A stretch of 25,790 bases of DNA, taken from assembly GCA_964446745.1 (NCBI GenBank), contig CAYURR010000021.1:1-25790 (forward strand), in the 5' to 3' direction. The DNA is from CAYURR01 sp964446745 (GTDB lineage: Bacteria; Bacillota; Clostridia; Lachnospirales; WQUN01). Below the pieces are notes generated by a model that was not told the origin of the DNA, did no database searches, and worked only from the letters and a program-made list of their open reading frames with translations. The position numbers and the translations under genes were made by a program. This document shows, in pieces, positions 14,366-22,627 of this stretch (position 1 is the stretch's first letter; each line of letters starts with the position of its first letter).

Positions 14366-16766
14366 TACAATCAATATAAGCATTCCTGAAATATTATCAC
14401 CGGCCGGCAGCATGGAGTGTCTCGAGGCCGCTGTAAAAGCAGGCGCGGATGCGGTATATTTGGGCGGCAGGTCATTTTCCGCACGCAAAAACGCCGCTAA
14501 TTTTACCGATGAGCAGTTGGTGTCGGCGATCGACTATTGCCATGCACACGGAGTGTCTGTCTATGTCGCTGTAAACACGTTATATAAAGACAGTGAACTG
14601 CATGAACTGTTGAAATTTGTGCATTTCGCGGCTGAGGCGGGTGCGGATGCGTTTATATTGCAAGATATCGGGGCTGCGACTGAGATACACCGTCTTTGGC
14701 CGGATATAAAACTACACGCTAGCACGCAGATGACCGTTCAAAATGCAGATGACATGCGCTTTTTGCATGAGGCGGGCTTTTGCCGTGCCGTACTGTCGCG
14801 CGAGCTATCGCTCGACGATATTGCAAAGATCACCGCCGAGACTTCATCATTTATTGAGACCGAGGTGTTTGTTCACGGTGCGTTATGCGTATCGTTTTCC
14901 GGTCAATGCATGATGAGCCATTGCTTAGGCGCCGATGCCACCGGGACCGGTTCCGAACGCAGCGGTAATCGCGGCTCGTGTGCTCAGCCATGCCGTCTGC
15001 CTTACGATCTGATAGAAGCCGACCAACGCATTGCATCGGGTTATTTGCTGAGCCCAAGGGATCTCTGCGCTCAAGCCTCGATCGATGAGCTATACCGCCT
15101 CGGCGTAAGCTCGTTCAAAATCGAGGGCCGCATGAAGAGCCCCGAGTATGTCTCGCTCGTAACGCATAAATATAAATCACTAATTGACAAAAAAATCCCT
15201 GCCGGTTTTTCCGACAGGGATTTATTGCAGATATTTAACAGGGGCGGCGCATTTACGGACGGCTACCTGAAGTACCACGCAGGCGCGGATATGATGAGCA
15301 CACAGAGTCCCAAGAGCACCGGTGCTCTAGCCGGGCATATCGCGAACGTTTCCGCGAACTCATTTACAATGGACTGTGTAACGGATATCGTACCCGGTGA
15401 CGGCCTCGAGATATGGACCGAGAACGAACCCCATCCGGGTACGGCAGCCGATAAGCATGCGGTAGCAGATAGCCGCTTGAGTGTTTCTTTTTACAAATCC
15501 GATCCGCGTAAGGTCGGTATCAAGCCCGGTGATGCTGTATACAAATCCTTTGACAAGGATCTCGACAGGCGCATCAAGTCCTTTATGACACAGTCCAAGC
15601 GCGTTATGGAGGTTGAAGGCAGTTTCTATGGTAAGGTTGGGGAAGTAGCGCAACTGACATTAAAACGCGGAAGCATTTCTGTAACAGCAATAACATCGAC
15701 CCCACTGGAACCGGCACGCGATCCAGATACCTCGGGCAGCCTTACGGATACATTGAAATTACGCCTGTCAAAGACCGGTAACGATGATATCGTAATACAT
15801 TGGCAGGGTTTTGAGGCCGATGCATCCGCGTTCTATCCCGTATCGATGATGAATAGCCTGCGCAGAGAAGCGGTCGGTATGTTTATAGCGGCATGGATTG
15901 GATCCTTTAAGCGTGAGTTGAAGGCTCCGGCTTTACGCTATCCATCACAGAACGTACGGCAGAGCATCCATTCTACGAACCCAACACAAGATAAGAGGCT
16001 CGTTGTTTCAGCCGGTGGACATTTTCCGGCCTTGTCTTTGCAGCTCGAGGCCATGCTCTCACACGATGTGGCGCGTATCGTGGTCGAATCATATGCCATC
16101 GAAGCCGCAGTGCATATCGATGATTTTGACGTATTCGCGTTCATGTCGAATTTCGCTGCACGCTGCCATGAATTGGGCATCACGCTGTGCGTAGCGTTAA
16201 ACAGGAACGGGGCGTTCACTCAATATAGTTTTGCCGACGGTTATTACCTGCGCACGTGGGGGCAGTTGCAACGCGCGGTGGACGTGCCCGACAAGATCAT
16301 GTGTGCCGACTATACATTTAATGCATTTAATACCTCGAGTGTAACAGTTAACGTGAATGCCGTTGTGTTGGCAATCGAGGCCGAGCCTATTGCCCTCGAG
16401 CGATTAGATATCCCAGATATCGAGTATATCGTCTACGGACGCGTTCCTATGATGTACACAAGGCAGTGCCCTGTCGGAAATTATGGCGGGCGTCGCGCAA
16501 ATACCGGGATATATTGCTCTCTTCATGGCAAACACGGAACCAACAGCCACGGTCAGTATGCATTAAAGGATCGCAAAGGTGCAATTCACCCGCTTATCAG
16601 AGATTGCGAGACCTGTTCATGCCTGATACTCAGCGAAAAGAGACTGGATCGAACGCCGGCCAAAACACCGGAAAGCATTCAATATTATCGGCTGATGTTT
16701 TGGGATGAAAGCCCGTCTCAGATACGGAATGAACTTAAACTCCGGAGGATACAATGCTCCCGTTAG
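14328..16766 (+). CDS. Peptidase U32 family protein (RlhA-like, with DUF3656-type C-terminus)
   Basis: About 812 aa. The N-terminal U32 domain starts PEILSPAGSMECLEAAV, typical of the family. It carries the U32 signature around residues 179-197 (EVFVHGALCVSFSGQCMMS) with C187, C194, C218 and C222. These are probable iron-sulfur ligands seen in RlhA/TrhP proteins. The long C-terminal region resembles the DUF3656 part of E. coli RlhA and ends in a cysteine cluster (RQCPVGN, DCETCSC). Characterised relatives introduce hydroxyl groups in 23S rRNA (RlhA) or tRNA (TrhP), so rRNA/tRNA hydroxylation is more likely than proteolysis. No ATG is available: I used the TTG at 14328 with a GGCGAGG site 3 nt upstream; a TTG at 14298 is the alternative. 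Either start overlaps zapA. The last 13 nt overlap the SEDS gene. A terminator-like hairpin lies inside it (antisense, 15187-15223). Confidence 0.86.
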   Translation: MNTEPSSSLKAVNTINISIPEILSPAGSMECLEAAVKAGADAVYLGGRSFSARKNAANFTDEQLVSAIDYCHAHGVSVYVAVNTLYKDSELHELLKFVHFAAEAGADAFILQDIGAATEIHRLWPDIKLHASTQMTVQNADDMRFLHEAGFCRAVLSRELSLDDIAKITAETSSFIETEVFVHGALCVSFSGQCMMSHCLGADATGTGSERSGNRGSCAQPCRLPYDLIEADQRIASGYLLSPRDLCAQASIDELYRLGVSSFKIEGRMKSPEYVSLVTHKYKSLIDKKIPAGFSDRDLLQIFNRGGAFTDGYLKYHAGADMMSTQSPKSTGALAGHIANVSANSFTMDCVTDIVPGDGLEIWTENEPHPGTAADKHAVADSRLSVSFYKSDPRKVGIKPGDAVYKSFDKDLDRRIKSFMTQSKRVMEVEGSFYGKVGEVAQLTLKRGSISVTAITSTPLEPARDPDTSGSLTDTLKLRLSKTGNDDIVIHWQGFEADASAFYPVSMMNSLRREAVGMFIAAWIGSFKRELKAPALRYPSQNVRQSIHSTNPTQDKRLVVSAGGHFPALSLQLEAMLSHDVARIVVESYAIEAAVHIDDFDVFAFMSNFAARCHELGITLCVALNRNGAFTQYSFADGYYLRTWGQLQRAVDVPDKIMCADYTFNAFNTSSVTVNVNAVVLAIEAEPIALERLDIPDIEYIVYGRVPMMYTRQCPVGNYGGRRANTGIYCSLHGKHGTNSHGQYALKDRKGAIHPLIRDCETCSCLILSEKRLDRTPAKTPESIQYYRLMFWDESPSQIRNELKLRRIQCSR
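15187..15223 (-). terminator. Terminator-like hairpin inside the U32 gene, antisense orientation
   Basis: Read on the minus strand, a 13-bp stem (AAATCCCTGTCGG pairing with CCGGCAGGGATTT, one G-U pair) with a 5-nt A loop is followed by seven T residues. It has the form of a strong intrinsic terminator but would act only on antisense transcripts. On the sense strand the same hairpin is followed by ATTGC, a poor U-tract. Confidence 0.6.
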
Positions 16767-18097
16767 TCATATCACTCTCAAAATACTTCTTTGCGCTAAT
16801 ATTCGTGTACTTTGTGCTCCGCAAGGCGTTCGCGGTCGCACTGGCACAACCAACACGCGCCAAATATTTCAATGGAGATCTGCTGCTGATATTGATTTTT
16901 CATACAGCGGCTTTTGGTATTCTTTCGTTGAAATACGACAACCCCGAGGTTCTTTCAACGCCTTGGGGTAGTTTGCTGTGTCTGTGGGCTCTGGGTCTCT
17001 TGTTTATAATAGTTGGTGCTTTACTCGCGAGGCTACTGTTTAAACATTCTGCTCATATCTGGCACGTTGTGTTTATGCTGGCCGATATCGGGCTTGTGCT
17101 GCTCGCTCGCATTACCCCTTCTCTATCATATAGACAGCTGATGTTTGCGGCTATCGGGCTTGCGTTAGCGTTACTTGTGCCGCTGCTTCTAAAAGTCCTG
17201 CCGAAATTCGAACTATTATCATTTTTATATCTGATCGTAGGGCTTTTATTAGCGGCTTTGCCGTTTGTACTCGGTGAAACAAAAAACGGTGCCAGAAACT
17301 GGGCCAATATCGGCGGCGTAAGCTTTCAGCCCTCTGAGATAGTCAAGATATTCTATACCCTATTCCTTGCGTCCGCATTGAAAAAGAGACGTTTTCTGCC
17401 GTTTGTCACGGCTTGCTGTGCCGCCGTTTTCATAGGCATTTTGATCATGCAAAACGACCTTGGCGGTGCGTTGATATTCTCAGTGATATTTCTGTTTCTT
17501 TCATATACCTCATCTCATAACCCTCTTATTCTGTTCGGGGGCGTCGGATTGGCTAGTGTAGTATCCGTTATCGCATACCAATTGCTTCCGCATATCCGTG
17601 TGCGTGTGTTCTCATGGTCTGATCCGTGGTCCGACCCTTTCGGTAAAGGGCATCAGATTATACAATCCCTATTTGCCATAACCACTTACGCGCCATTTGG
17701 CAGCGGGCTCACAGCAGGCACCCCTAATGTCGTCCCCATCGTCCAAAGCGATTTTATATATGCCGCACTCTGTGAAGAACTCGGAATAGCGTTCGGGCTC
17801 GGTGTGATATGCTTGTTCGCGTTGATCCTTATATATGGGATGCGAGCTGCCTCGCTACTCGAACGCCGCAGTGACTGTCTGATGGTCGCGGGCTTTTCCT
17901 GTATGCTCGCGTTTCAAGCCTTTCTAATCATAGCCGGTAATATTAAGCTGATACCGATGACCGGTGTAACACTGCCGTTCATAAGCTATGGCGGCAGTTC
18001 TGTGGCTGTCAGCATGATATTTGCTGGATTTATCGCTTATGGCATCAATAGGTCCGCAATCCTTGACGAGCCGGAACAGGAGGATGTTGAGCCATGA
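16754..18097 (+). CDS. SEDS peptidoglycan glycosyltransferase (RodA/FtsW family)
   Basis: A 447-aa membrane protein with about ten to twelve hydrophobic helices, the peptidoglycan polymerase partner of a class B PBP. It contains the SEDS motifs RNWANIGGVSFQPSEIVKI, then QNDLGGALIF, the aspartate-bearing catalytic region SDPWSDPFGKGHQ, and the C-terminal TGVTLPFISYGGSS. The N-terminal part has extra hydrophobic helices (about 1-130) before the core, as in the longer actinobacterial-type RodA proteins. The ATG at 16754 has GGAGG 5 nt upstream and overlaps the U32 gene end. The last four bases overlap the PBP start (ATGA). RodA (elongation), FtsW (division) and SpoVE (sporulation) cannot be distinguished from motifs alone, so no symbol is given. 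Confidence 0.93.
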   Translation: MLPLVISLSKYFFALIFVYFVLRKAFAVALAQPTRAKYFNGDLLLILIFHTAAFGILSLKYDNPEVLSTPWGSLLCLWALGLLFIIVGALLARLLFKHSAHIWHVVFMLADIGLVLLARITPSLSYRQLMFAAIGLALALLVPLLLKVLPKFELLSFLYLIVGLLLAALPFVLGETKNGARNWANIGGVSFQPSEIVKIFYTLFLASALKKRRFLPFVTACCAAVFIGILIMQNDLGGALIFSVIFLFLSYTSSHNPLILFGGVGLASVVSVIAYQLLPHIRVRVFSWSDPWSDPFGKGHQIIQSLFAITTYAPFGSGLTAGTPNVVPIVQSDFIYAALCEELGIAFGLGVICLFALILIYGMRAASLLERRSDCLMVAGFSCMLAFQAFLIIAGNIKLIPMTGVTLPFISYGGSSVAVSMIFAGFIAYGINRSAILDEPEQEDVEP

Positions 18098-19500
18098 ACG
18101 ATATGGAAAAGCAACTACGCCTTACGAAGTGGTTCTTTCTGAGCCTTTTGATAATCACGGCGGTCTTTATGTGTAAACAGGTGTTTGTGGATGGATCAAG
18201 GCTCGCGGTAAACCCGTTAAATCCACGCCTTAAGCGAGATAACCCAAATGTACTACGCGGCAAGATACTCGACCGAAACAACGAGGTGCTCGCATATAGC
18301 GAGGAAAATTCCACATCACGGGTATATCCTTATGCTGATGTTTTCGCGCATGTTGTCGGGTATTATGACAAGCGCATCGGCACTATGGGAGCGGAATCCA
18401 TTTACAATTTTAAACTCTCTAAACCCGGCAATGAGATCCGACAATATATCCGTCAGCTCACATCGGAACAACGGATCGAGGGCGACAGCCTTGTACTGAC
18501 GCTCGATGCAAGCCTCCAAGATACTGCATACAAGCTCATGAAGGGTCGCAAGGGCAGTGTGATCGCGATCGAGCCATCGACAGGCAAGATACTTGCAATG
18601 GTGTCGATACCCGCGTTCGATCCGAATAAAATCGCTGAAAATTGGTCCTCTCTGTCCGGAGATGCGGAAAACAGCACGCTCGTAAACCGTGCAATCTCAG
18701 GCAAATATCCCCCCGGTTCGGTGTTTAAGATCGTCACGGCCACGGCTGCGCTGCGAAACGCATCAGGAGAATCGCCGGATCCGGCGATAACGGATATGGT
18801 CTACAACTGTGAGGGCCAAGCCAATTTTAACGGCAAGATCATCAACTGCTTTGACAGTGTCGCCCATGGACAAGAGGATATGAGCCGTGCGTTTGCGCTG
18901 TCTTGCAACACATATTTTGCGATGCTCGCTGAGCGCATCGGTCCGGATGCTCTAAATGAGGTCGCCGACGATCTGTACTTTAATAAAACAATCTCGTTTC
19001 CGATAAGCGCACCCGAAAGTGCCTTTAACCTAAGCAATCCATCCGCAGCTGAACTCGTCGAAAGTGCCATCGGGCAAGGGAAAACAATGGCTACACCATT
19101 ACACATGGCTATGATCACCGCAGCGATAGCAAATAAAGGCATTATGATGAAGCCTTATATCGCGGATTATTTTCTGATAGAGGGTATGGACAAGGTATCA
19201 AAGACCATGCCTTCGATGGAGGCGAGACTGTTCCCAAGCGAAGAAGCACAAAAGCTTACTACACTGATGGAAAGTGTTACGACAGAAGGGACCGCTCGCG
19301 GCACCGAGATCAAAGGCATACGTATAGCCTCGAAGACAGGCTCCGCGCAAAACCCTATCGGCGATGATCACGGATGGTATGTGGGCTTTGCACCGATAGA
19401 CGAGCCGAAGATAGCCGTCTGTGTGATGCTCGAAAACATCGGCGGCAGCAAGCACACAATGGGGATAGCTAAAGGGATTTATCAGGAGTATTTAAAATAG
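18094..19500 (+). CDS. Class B penicillin-binding protein (transpeptidase), PbpA-like
   Basis: A 468-aa bitopic membrane enzyme cross-linking peptidoglycan outside the cell. One transmembrane segment lies at about residues 12-28 and a short pedestal region follows to about 150. The transpeptidase domain carries S209-V-F-K212 (SxxK), S270-C-N272 (SxN) and K414-T-G416 (KTG). There are no PASTA repeats. At this length and layout it resembles actinobacterial PBPA more than FtsI (about 550-700 aa). It overlaps the SEDS gene by 4 nt and is separated from the ROK kinase by 10 nt, so the SEDS-PBP pair is almost certainly a working complex. Beta-lactams should acylate S209. I see no missing catalytic residue. 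Confidence 0.93.
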   Translation: MNDMEKQLRLTKWFFLSLLIITAVFMCKQVFVDGSRLAVNPLNPRLKRDNPNVLRGKILDRNNEVLAYSEENSTSRVYPYADVFAHVVGYYDKRIGTMGAESIYNFKLSKPGNEIRQYIRQLTSEQRIEGDSLVLTLDASLQDTAYKLMKGRKGSVIAIEPSTGKILAMVSIPAFDPNKIAENWSSLSGDAENSTLVNRAISGKYPPGSVFKIVTATAALRNASGESPDPAITDMVYNCEGQANFNGKIINCFDSVAHGQEDMSRAFALSCNTYFAMLAERIGPDALNEVADDLYFNKTISFPISAPESAFNLSNPSAAELVESAIGQGKTMATPLHMAMITAAIANKGIMMKPYIADYFLIEGMDKVSKTMPSMEARLFPSEEAQKLTTLMESVTTEGTARGTEIKGIRIASKTGSAQNPIGDDHGWYVGFAPIDEPKIAVCVMLENIGGSKHTMGIAKGIYQEYLK

Positions 19501-19510
19501 GGAGGCTCAT

Positions 19511-20419
19511 ATGAACGCATTATCAATAGACATCGGCGGATCCAAGATAGTCACGGGCATAGTTTCAAGCACCGGAGAGGTATTTAACGCCGAAAAGACG
19601 CAACTGCCATCGTCATACGATTTTGATTTTCTATTAAATATGATCACGGAAAAAGCCCTTGCGCTACTCGAGTCACACGAAGTAGATGCCGTGGGTATTG
19701 TAATACCCGCATTATGTGATGCCGAACGCGGACTGTGGGTTTATTCGCCGTTTTCGGGGATTAGTAATATACCGATATCGGATATCTTAAGCGAGCGGCT
19801 TCATAAGCCTGTGTATATCGACAACGACGTGAACCTATGTGCGATAGCCGAGCGTGAGGTCGGATGCTGTAAGGATTGTGACGATTTCCTCTGGGTAACG
19901 GTCAGCAACGGCATAGGCGGCGGCCTGTATTTAAACGGCAAGCTATTTGGCGGCTCTAACGCGTGCGCAGCTGAGATTGGCCACATCGTCGTAGACGAAA
20001 ACGGCCCATTATGCGGTTGCGGCAACGTTGGATGCCTAGAGGTATGCGCAGCTGGCCCCGCGATACTGCGATATTATCTTGAAAACAACCCCGATCCTTC
20101 CGTTACCTCTACTGTACAGGTAGCTGATCTGGCTCGTGGCGGGGATACAAATGCACTCTCCGCGTTTGAAAAAGCCGGACGCTATATCGGCATTGCAACC
20201 GCTGCGGCTATAAATATCACCAATGTGCGTAAGGTCGTATATGGCGGGGGTGTCAGCCAAGCCTTCGAATTGTTGGAGCCGCATATCGAATCTGCGATGC
20301 GTTGCCGCATTTTCAAACAAGCCAACCCGAGTGTTTACATACAAAAAACCGTGCTGGGCTACAACGCGGCATTGATAGGAGCGGGTGTAAACGCGCTTAT
20401 TCGATTGAATGCCCGATAA
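19511..20419 (+). CDS. ROK-family sugar kinase (glucokinase or N-acetylhexosamine kinase type)
   Basis: A 302-aa ROK protein without a DNA-binding helix-turn-helix, so a kinase and not a repressor. It has the phosphate loop DIGGSKIVTG (7-16), the catalytic aspartate D106 in DNDVN, and the zinc-binding EIGH and CGCGNVGC blocks (E155, H158, C168, C170, C175). It phosphorylates a hexose or amino-hexose with ATP. The substrate could be glucose, ManNAc, GlcNAc or other. The ATG at 19511 has GGGAGG 5 nt upstream. Position right after the SEDS-PBP pair raises the possibility of a link to cell-wall sugar recycling, but that is context only. I would not name it glcK without further evidence. Confidence 0.88.
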   Translation: MNALSIDIGGSKIVTGIVSSTGEVFNAEKTQLPSSYDFDFLLNMITEKALALLESHEVDAVGIVIPALCDAERGLWVYSPFSGISNIPISDILSERLHKPVYIDNDVNLCAIAEREVGCCKDCDDFLWVTVSNGIGGGLYLNGKLFGGSNACAAEIGHIVVDENGPLCGCGNVGCLEVCAAGPAILRYYLENNPDPSVTSTVQVADLARGGDTNALSAFEKAGRYIGIATAAAINITNVRKVVYGGGVSQAFELLEPHIESAMRCRIFKQANPSVYIQKTVLGYNAALIGAGVNALIRLNAR

Positions 20420-20433
20420 CTCTATGGTAAAAT
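20405..20433 (+). promoter_or_regulatory. Putative internal promoter before the TIM-barrel epimerase
   Basis: TTGAAT (-35, 20405-20410), a 17-nt spacer and TAAAAT (-10, 20428-20433) lie about 27 nt before the ATG at 20461. The -35 falls inside the last codons of the ROK gene. Good spacing makes it a candidate for separate expression of the downstream rsmB-rlmN-stp-prkC block. Confidence 0.35.
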
Positions 20434-20460
20434 TCCTAAGAATATTGTCAGGAGGTAACA

Positions 20461-21261
20461 ATGCTAAAGTTAGCAATATCGACATTGGGATGCCCCGAAT
20501 GGGACTTCTCGCGCATAGAACAGGAGTGCAATAGGCTTGCTATACACGGGATCGAGGTACGCGGTATAAACGGCGTTATGGATCCTGAAAAGATCGACTG
20601 GCCCGCTACACTTACAACCGGAGCTCCGGCAGATGGCTTGAAGGTCATAGGTTTTGGCACCTCTGTGAATTTTCACGACGCTACGGCTTACGAAAATAAT
20701 ATCGCGGACGGTAAGTTAGCCATAGATATGTGCAAGCAGCAGAATATACCGTTTATCAGGGTGTTTGGTGATCGCATAGAAAGCCCCGAGGAAGAGCAGT
20801 CTGTAATAGACAGGATTATCACTGGACTAAAAACACTCTGCGACTATTCCAGTTCGATTTCCGCGGAGGTTTCTGTTCTGCTCGAAACACATGGCGACAT
20901 CAACACGATCGAACGCCTTTCCCCGATCATATCTGCCCTTGGTTCCGATAGACATTTTGGGATCATCTGGGACATTCAACACAGCCATAGGGCATACGGC
21001 GTTGATTTCATGCCGTTTTATAATTTAATAAAACCATATGTGCACCACATGCATATAAAGGATTTTGTTTTCGAAACAGGTAAATGCGTGATGATGGGTC
21101 ATGGTGACATCCCGGTTAGAGCGATCGTCCGAGCTATACTCGCAGATGGGTATAATGGATACTTCTCATTCGAATGGGAAAAGAAATGGCACCCCGACAT
21201 CGAGGAGCCGGATGAAGCGTTTCCGCAATTTGTAGAATATATGAGGTCATTAACTTTATGA
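20461..21261 (+). CDS. Sugar phosphate isomerase/epimerase (xylose isomerase-like TIM barrel)
   Basis: A 266-aa TIM barrel of the AP-endonuclease-2/xylose-isomerase superfamily, the same fold as IolE, IolI and hydroxypyruvate isomerase. Candidate metal ligands in barrel order are E142 (LLETHGD), D171 with H174 (WDIQHSH), H196-H198 (HHMHIKD) and E238 (FSFEWEKKWHP). Members isomerise or epimerise sugars, or dehydrate them. The substrate is not known. AGGAGG lies 6 nt before the ATG. It overlaps rsmB by 4 nt and follows a ROK kinase, so it may act on the same sugar pool. It lacks the IolE PIGWTNDDLPELG signature and so is not the inosose dehydratase. Confidence 0.85.
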   Translation: MLKLAISTLGCPEWDFSRIEQECNRLAIHGIEVRGINGVMDPEKIDWPATLTTGAPADGLKVIGFGTSVNFHDATAYENNIADGKLAIDMCKQQNIPFIRVFGDRIESPEEEQSVIDRIITGLKTLCDYSSSISAEVSVLLETHGDINTIERLSPIISALGSDRHFGIIWDIQHSHRAYGVDFMPFYNLIKPYVHHMHIKDFVFETGKCVMMGHGDIPVRAIVRAILADGYNGYFSFEWEKKWHPDIEEPDEAFPQFVEYMRSLTL

Positions 21262-22610
21262 ATGAAAGAGAAATTGCAGTAGATTTTTTATTGAAAATGG
21301 AAGAAACTCAAGCCTACGGAAACATCGGTCTGCGTAAGGTACTAGCCGATCATCCGGACGCAACCGTGGTGCAAAAGGCATTCGTTACACAGCTTGTAAA
21401 TGGCGTACTCAGAAACCGTATGTTTCTCGACTACGCGTTAAACACTGTCGCCGAGGTCAAGACCGAGAAAATGAAGCCGTTTATATTGCAGCTTTTGCGT
21501 GTCTCGGCTTATCAATTGTTATTATTAACTAAAGTACCCGCATCCGCCGCCGTAAACGAAGCCGTAAACCTCACAAAGGCGCGCGGATTCACGAACCTAT
21601 CATCGTTTGTAAACGGCGTCTTGAGAAATCTCGACCGCAACAAGCATAGCATTACTTTACCAAATAAAACCACTCGACCGGCTGATCATTTGTCGATCAA
21701 ATACTCATATCCGAAATGGCTCGTGGATTACTATATAAAACATTACTCTGTCGAATGCGCCGAATTGATATGCTCACATGCAAGCGACATCTCCAAAACC
21801 CCGGCACGTATACCGGTGACCCTCTGTACGAATACTCTAAAGACCACAGCCGACAAGCTTGCTCCAGACTTCAAAGACGCGCAGCCAGGTATTGTCTCCC
21901 CTGCCCTGTTGGTGAGCGGCACATCGGATATCGCTCGGCTGCCTGCGTTTCGCAGCGGCAGATTTCATGTGATGAACCAAAGCGCGATGCTCGCGGTCGA
22001 GTCCCTCGACCCACAGCCCGGCGAAACTATAATTGATGTATGCAGCGCACCGGGCGGCAAGGCGTTTCTGTCGGCGGCAAAGATGAACAATACAGGCCGC
22101 ATCATTGCATTGGACAAGCATGCACATAAGACCACGCTGATCGAGCGCGAGGCTTCGCGCTTGGGTATAAACATCATCAAAACAAGCATCGCCGATGCAT
22201 CCATATATGACAAGCAATACGACAAAATCGCTGACAGGGTACTCGCCGACGTACCGTGCACAGGTTTAGGCACGGCCGGCACACGCGCCGAAATTCGTTA
22301 CAACAAGAGCTTTTCGGATATCAAATCACTCGCGAAGATCAGCCGCAGTATATTGGATAACGCCAGCCGTTATGTAAAGCCCGGCGGGACACTCGTATAC
22401 AGCACCTGCACGCTGACGATCGAGGAAAACATCTATAATATCCAAGGCTTTTTGACCGGCAAGCCGTTTACGATTGCACCGATCGATCACATCGTAGAGA
22501 TCGCCGAAAAAGCACAACTTGCTTACCGTATGTTCGACGGCTGCATACAGATATTCCCGCAGGGTGCGTTCGACGGCTTCTTCATCGCATGCCTGAAACG
22601 AAAGGCTTAA
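21258..22610 (+). CDS. rsmB: 16S rRNA (cytosine-967-C5)-methyltransferase
   Basis: A 450-aa protein with an N-terminal NusB-like helical RNA-binding domain (about 1-140) and a C-terminal SAM-dependent methyltransferase domain. The SAM-binding block is DVCSAPGGK. C334 in DVPCTGLG assists product release and C384 in YSTCTL is the nucleophile expected for m5C enzymes. Length and two-domain layout are normal for RsmB. It starts with an ATGA overlap to the TIM-barrel gene and precedes rlmN by 17 nt, the usual Firmicute rsmB-rlmN-stp-prkC order, which makes the assignment firm. Confidence 0.95.
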   Translation: MNEREIAVDFLLKMEETQAYGNIGLRKVLADHPDATVVQKAFVTQLVNGVLRNRMFLDYALNTVAEVKTEKMKPFILQLLRVSAYQLLLLTKVPASAAVNEAVNLTKARGFTNLSSFVNGVLRNLDRNKHSITLPNKTTRPADHLSIKYSYPKWLVDYYIKHYSVECAELICSHASDISKTPARIPVTLCTNTLKTTADKLAPDFKDAQPGIVSPALLVSGTSDIARLPAFRSGRFHVMNQSAMLAVESLDPQPGETIIDVCSAPGGKAFLSAAKMNNTGRIIALDKHAHKTTLIEREASRLGINIIKTSIADASIYDKQYDKIADRVLADVPCTGLGTAGTRAEIRYNKSFSDIKSLAKISRSILDNASRYVKPGGTLVYSTCTLTIEENIYNIQGFLTGKPFTIAPIDHIVEIAEKAQLAYRMFDGCIQIFPQGAFDGFFIACLKRKA

Positions 22611-22627
22611 TTGAAAGGTAAAGTGAC

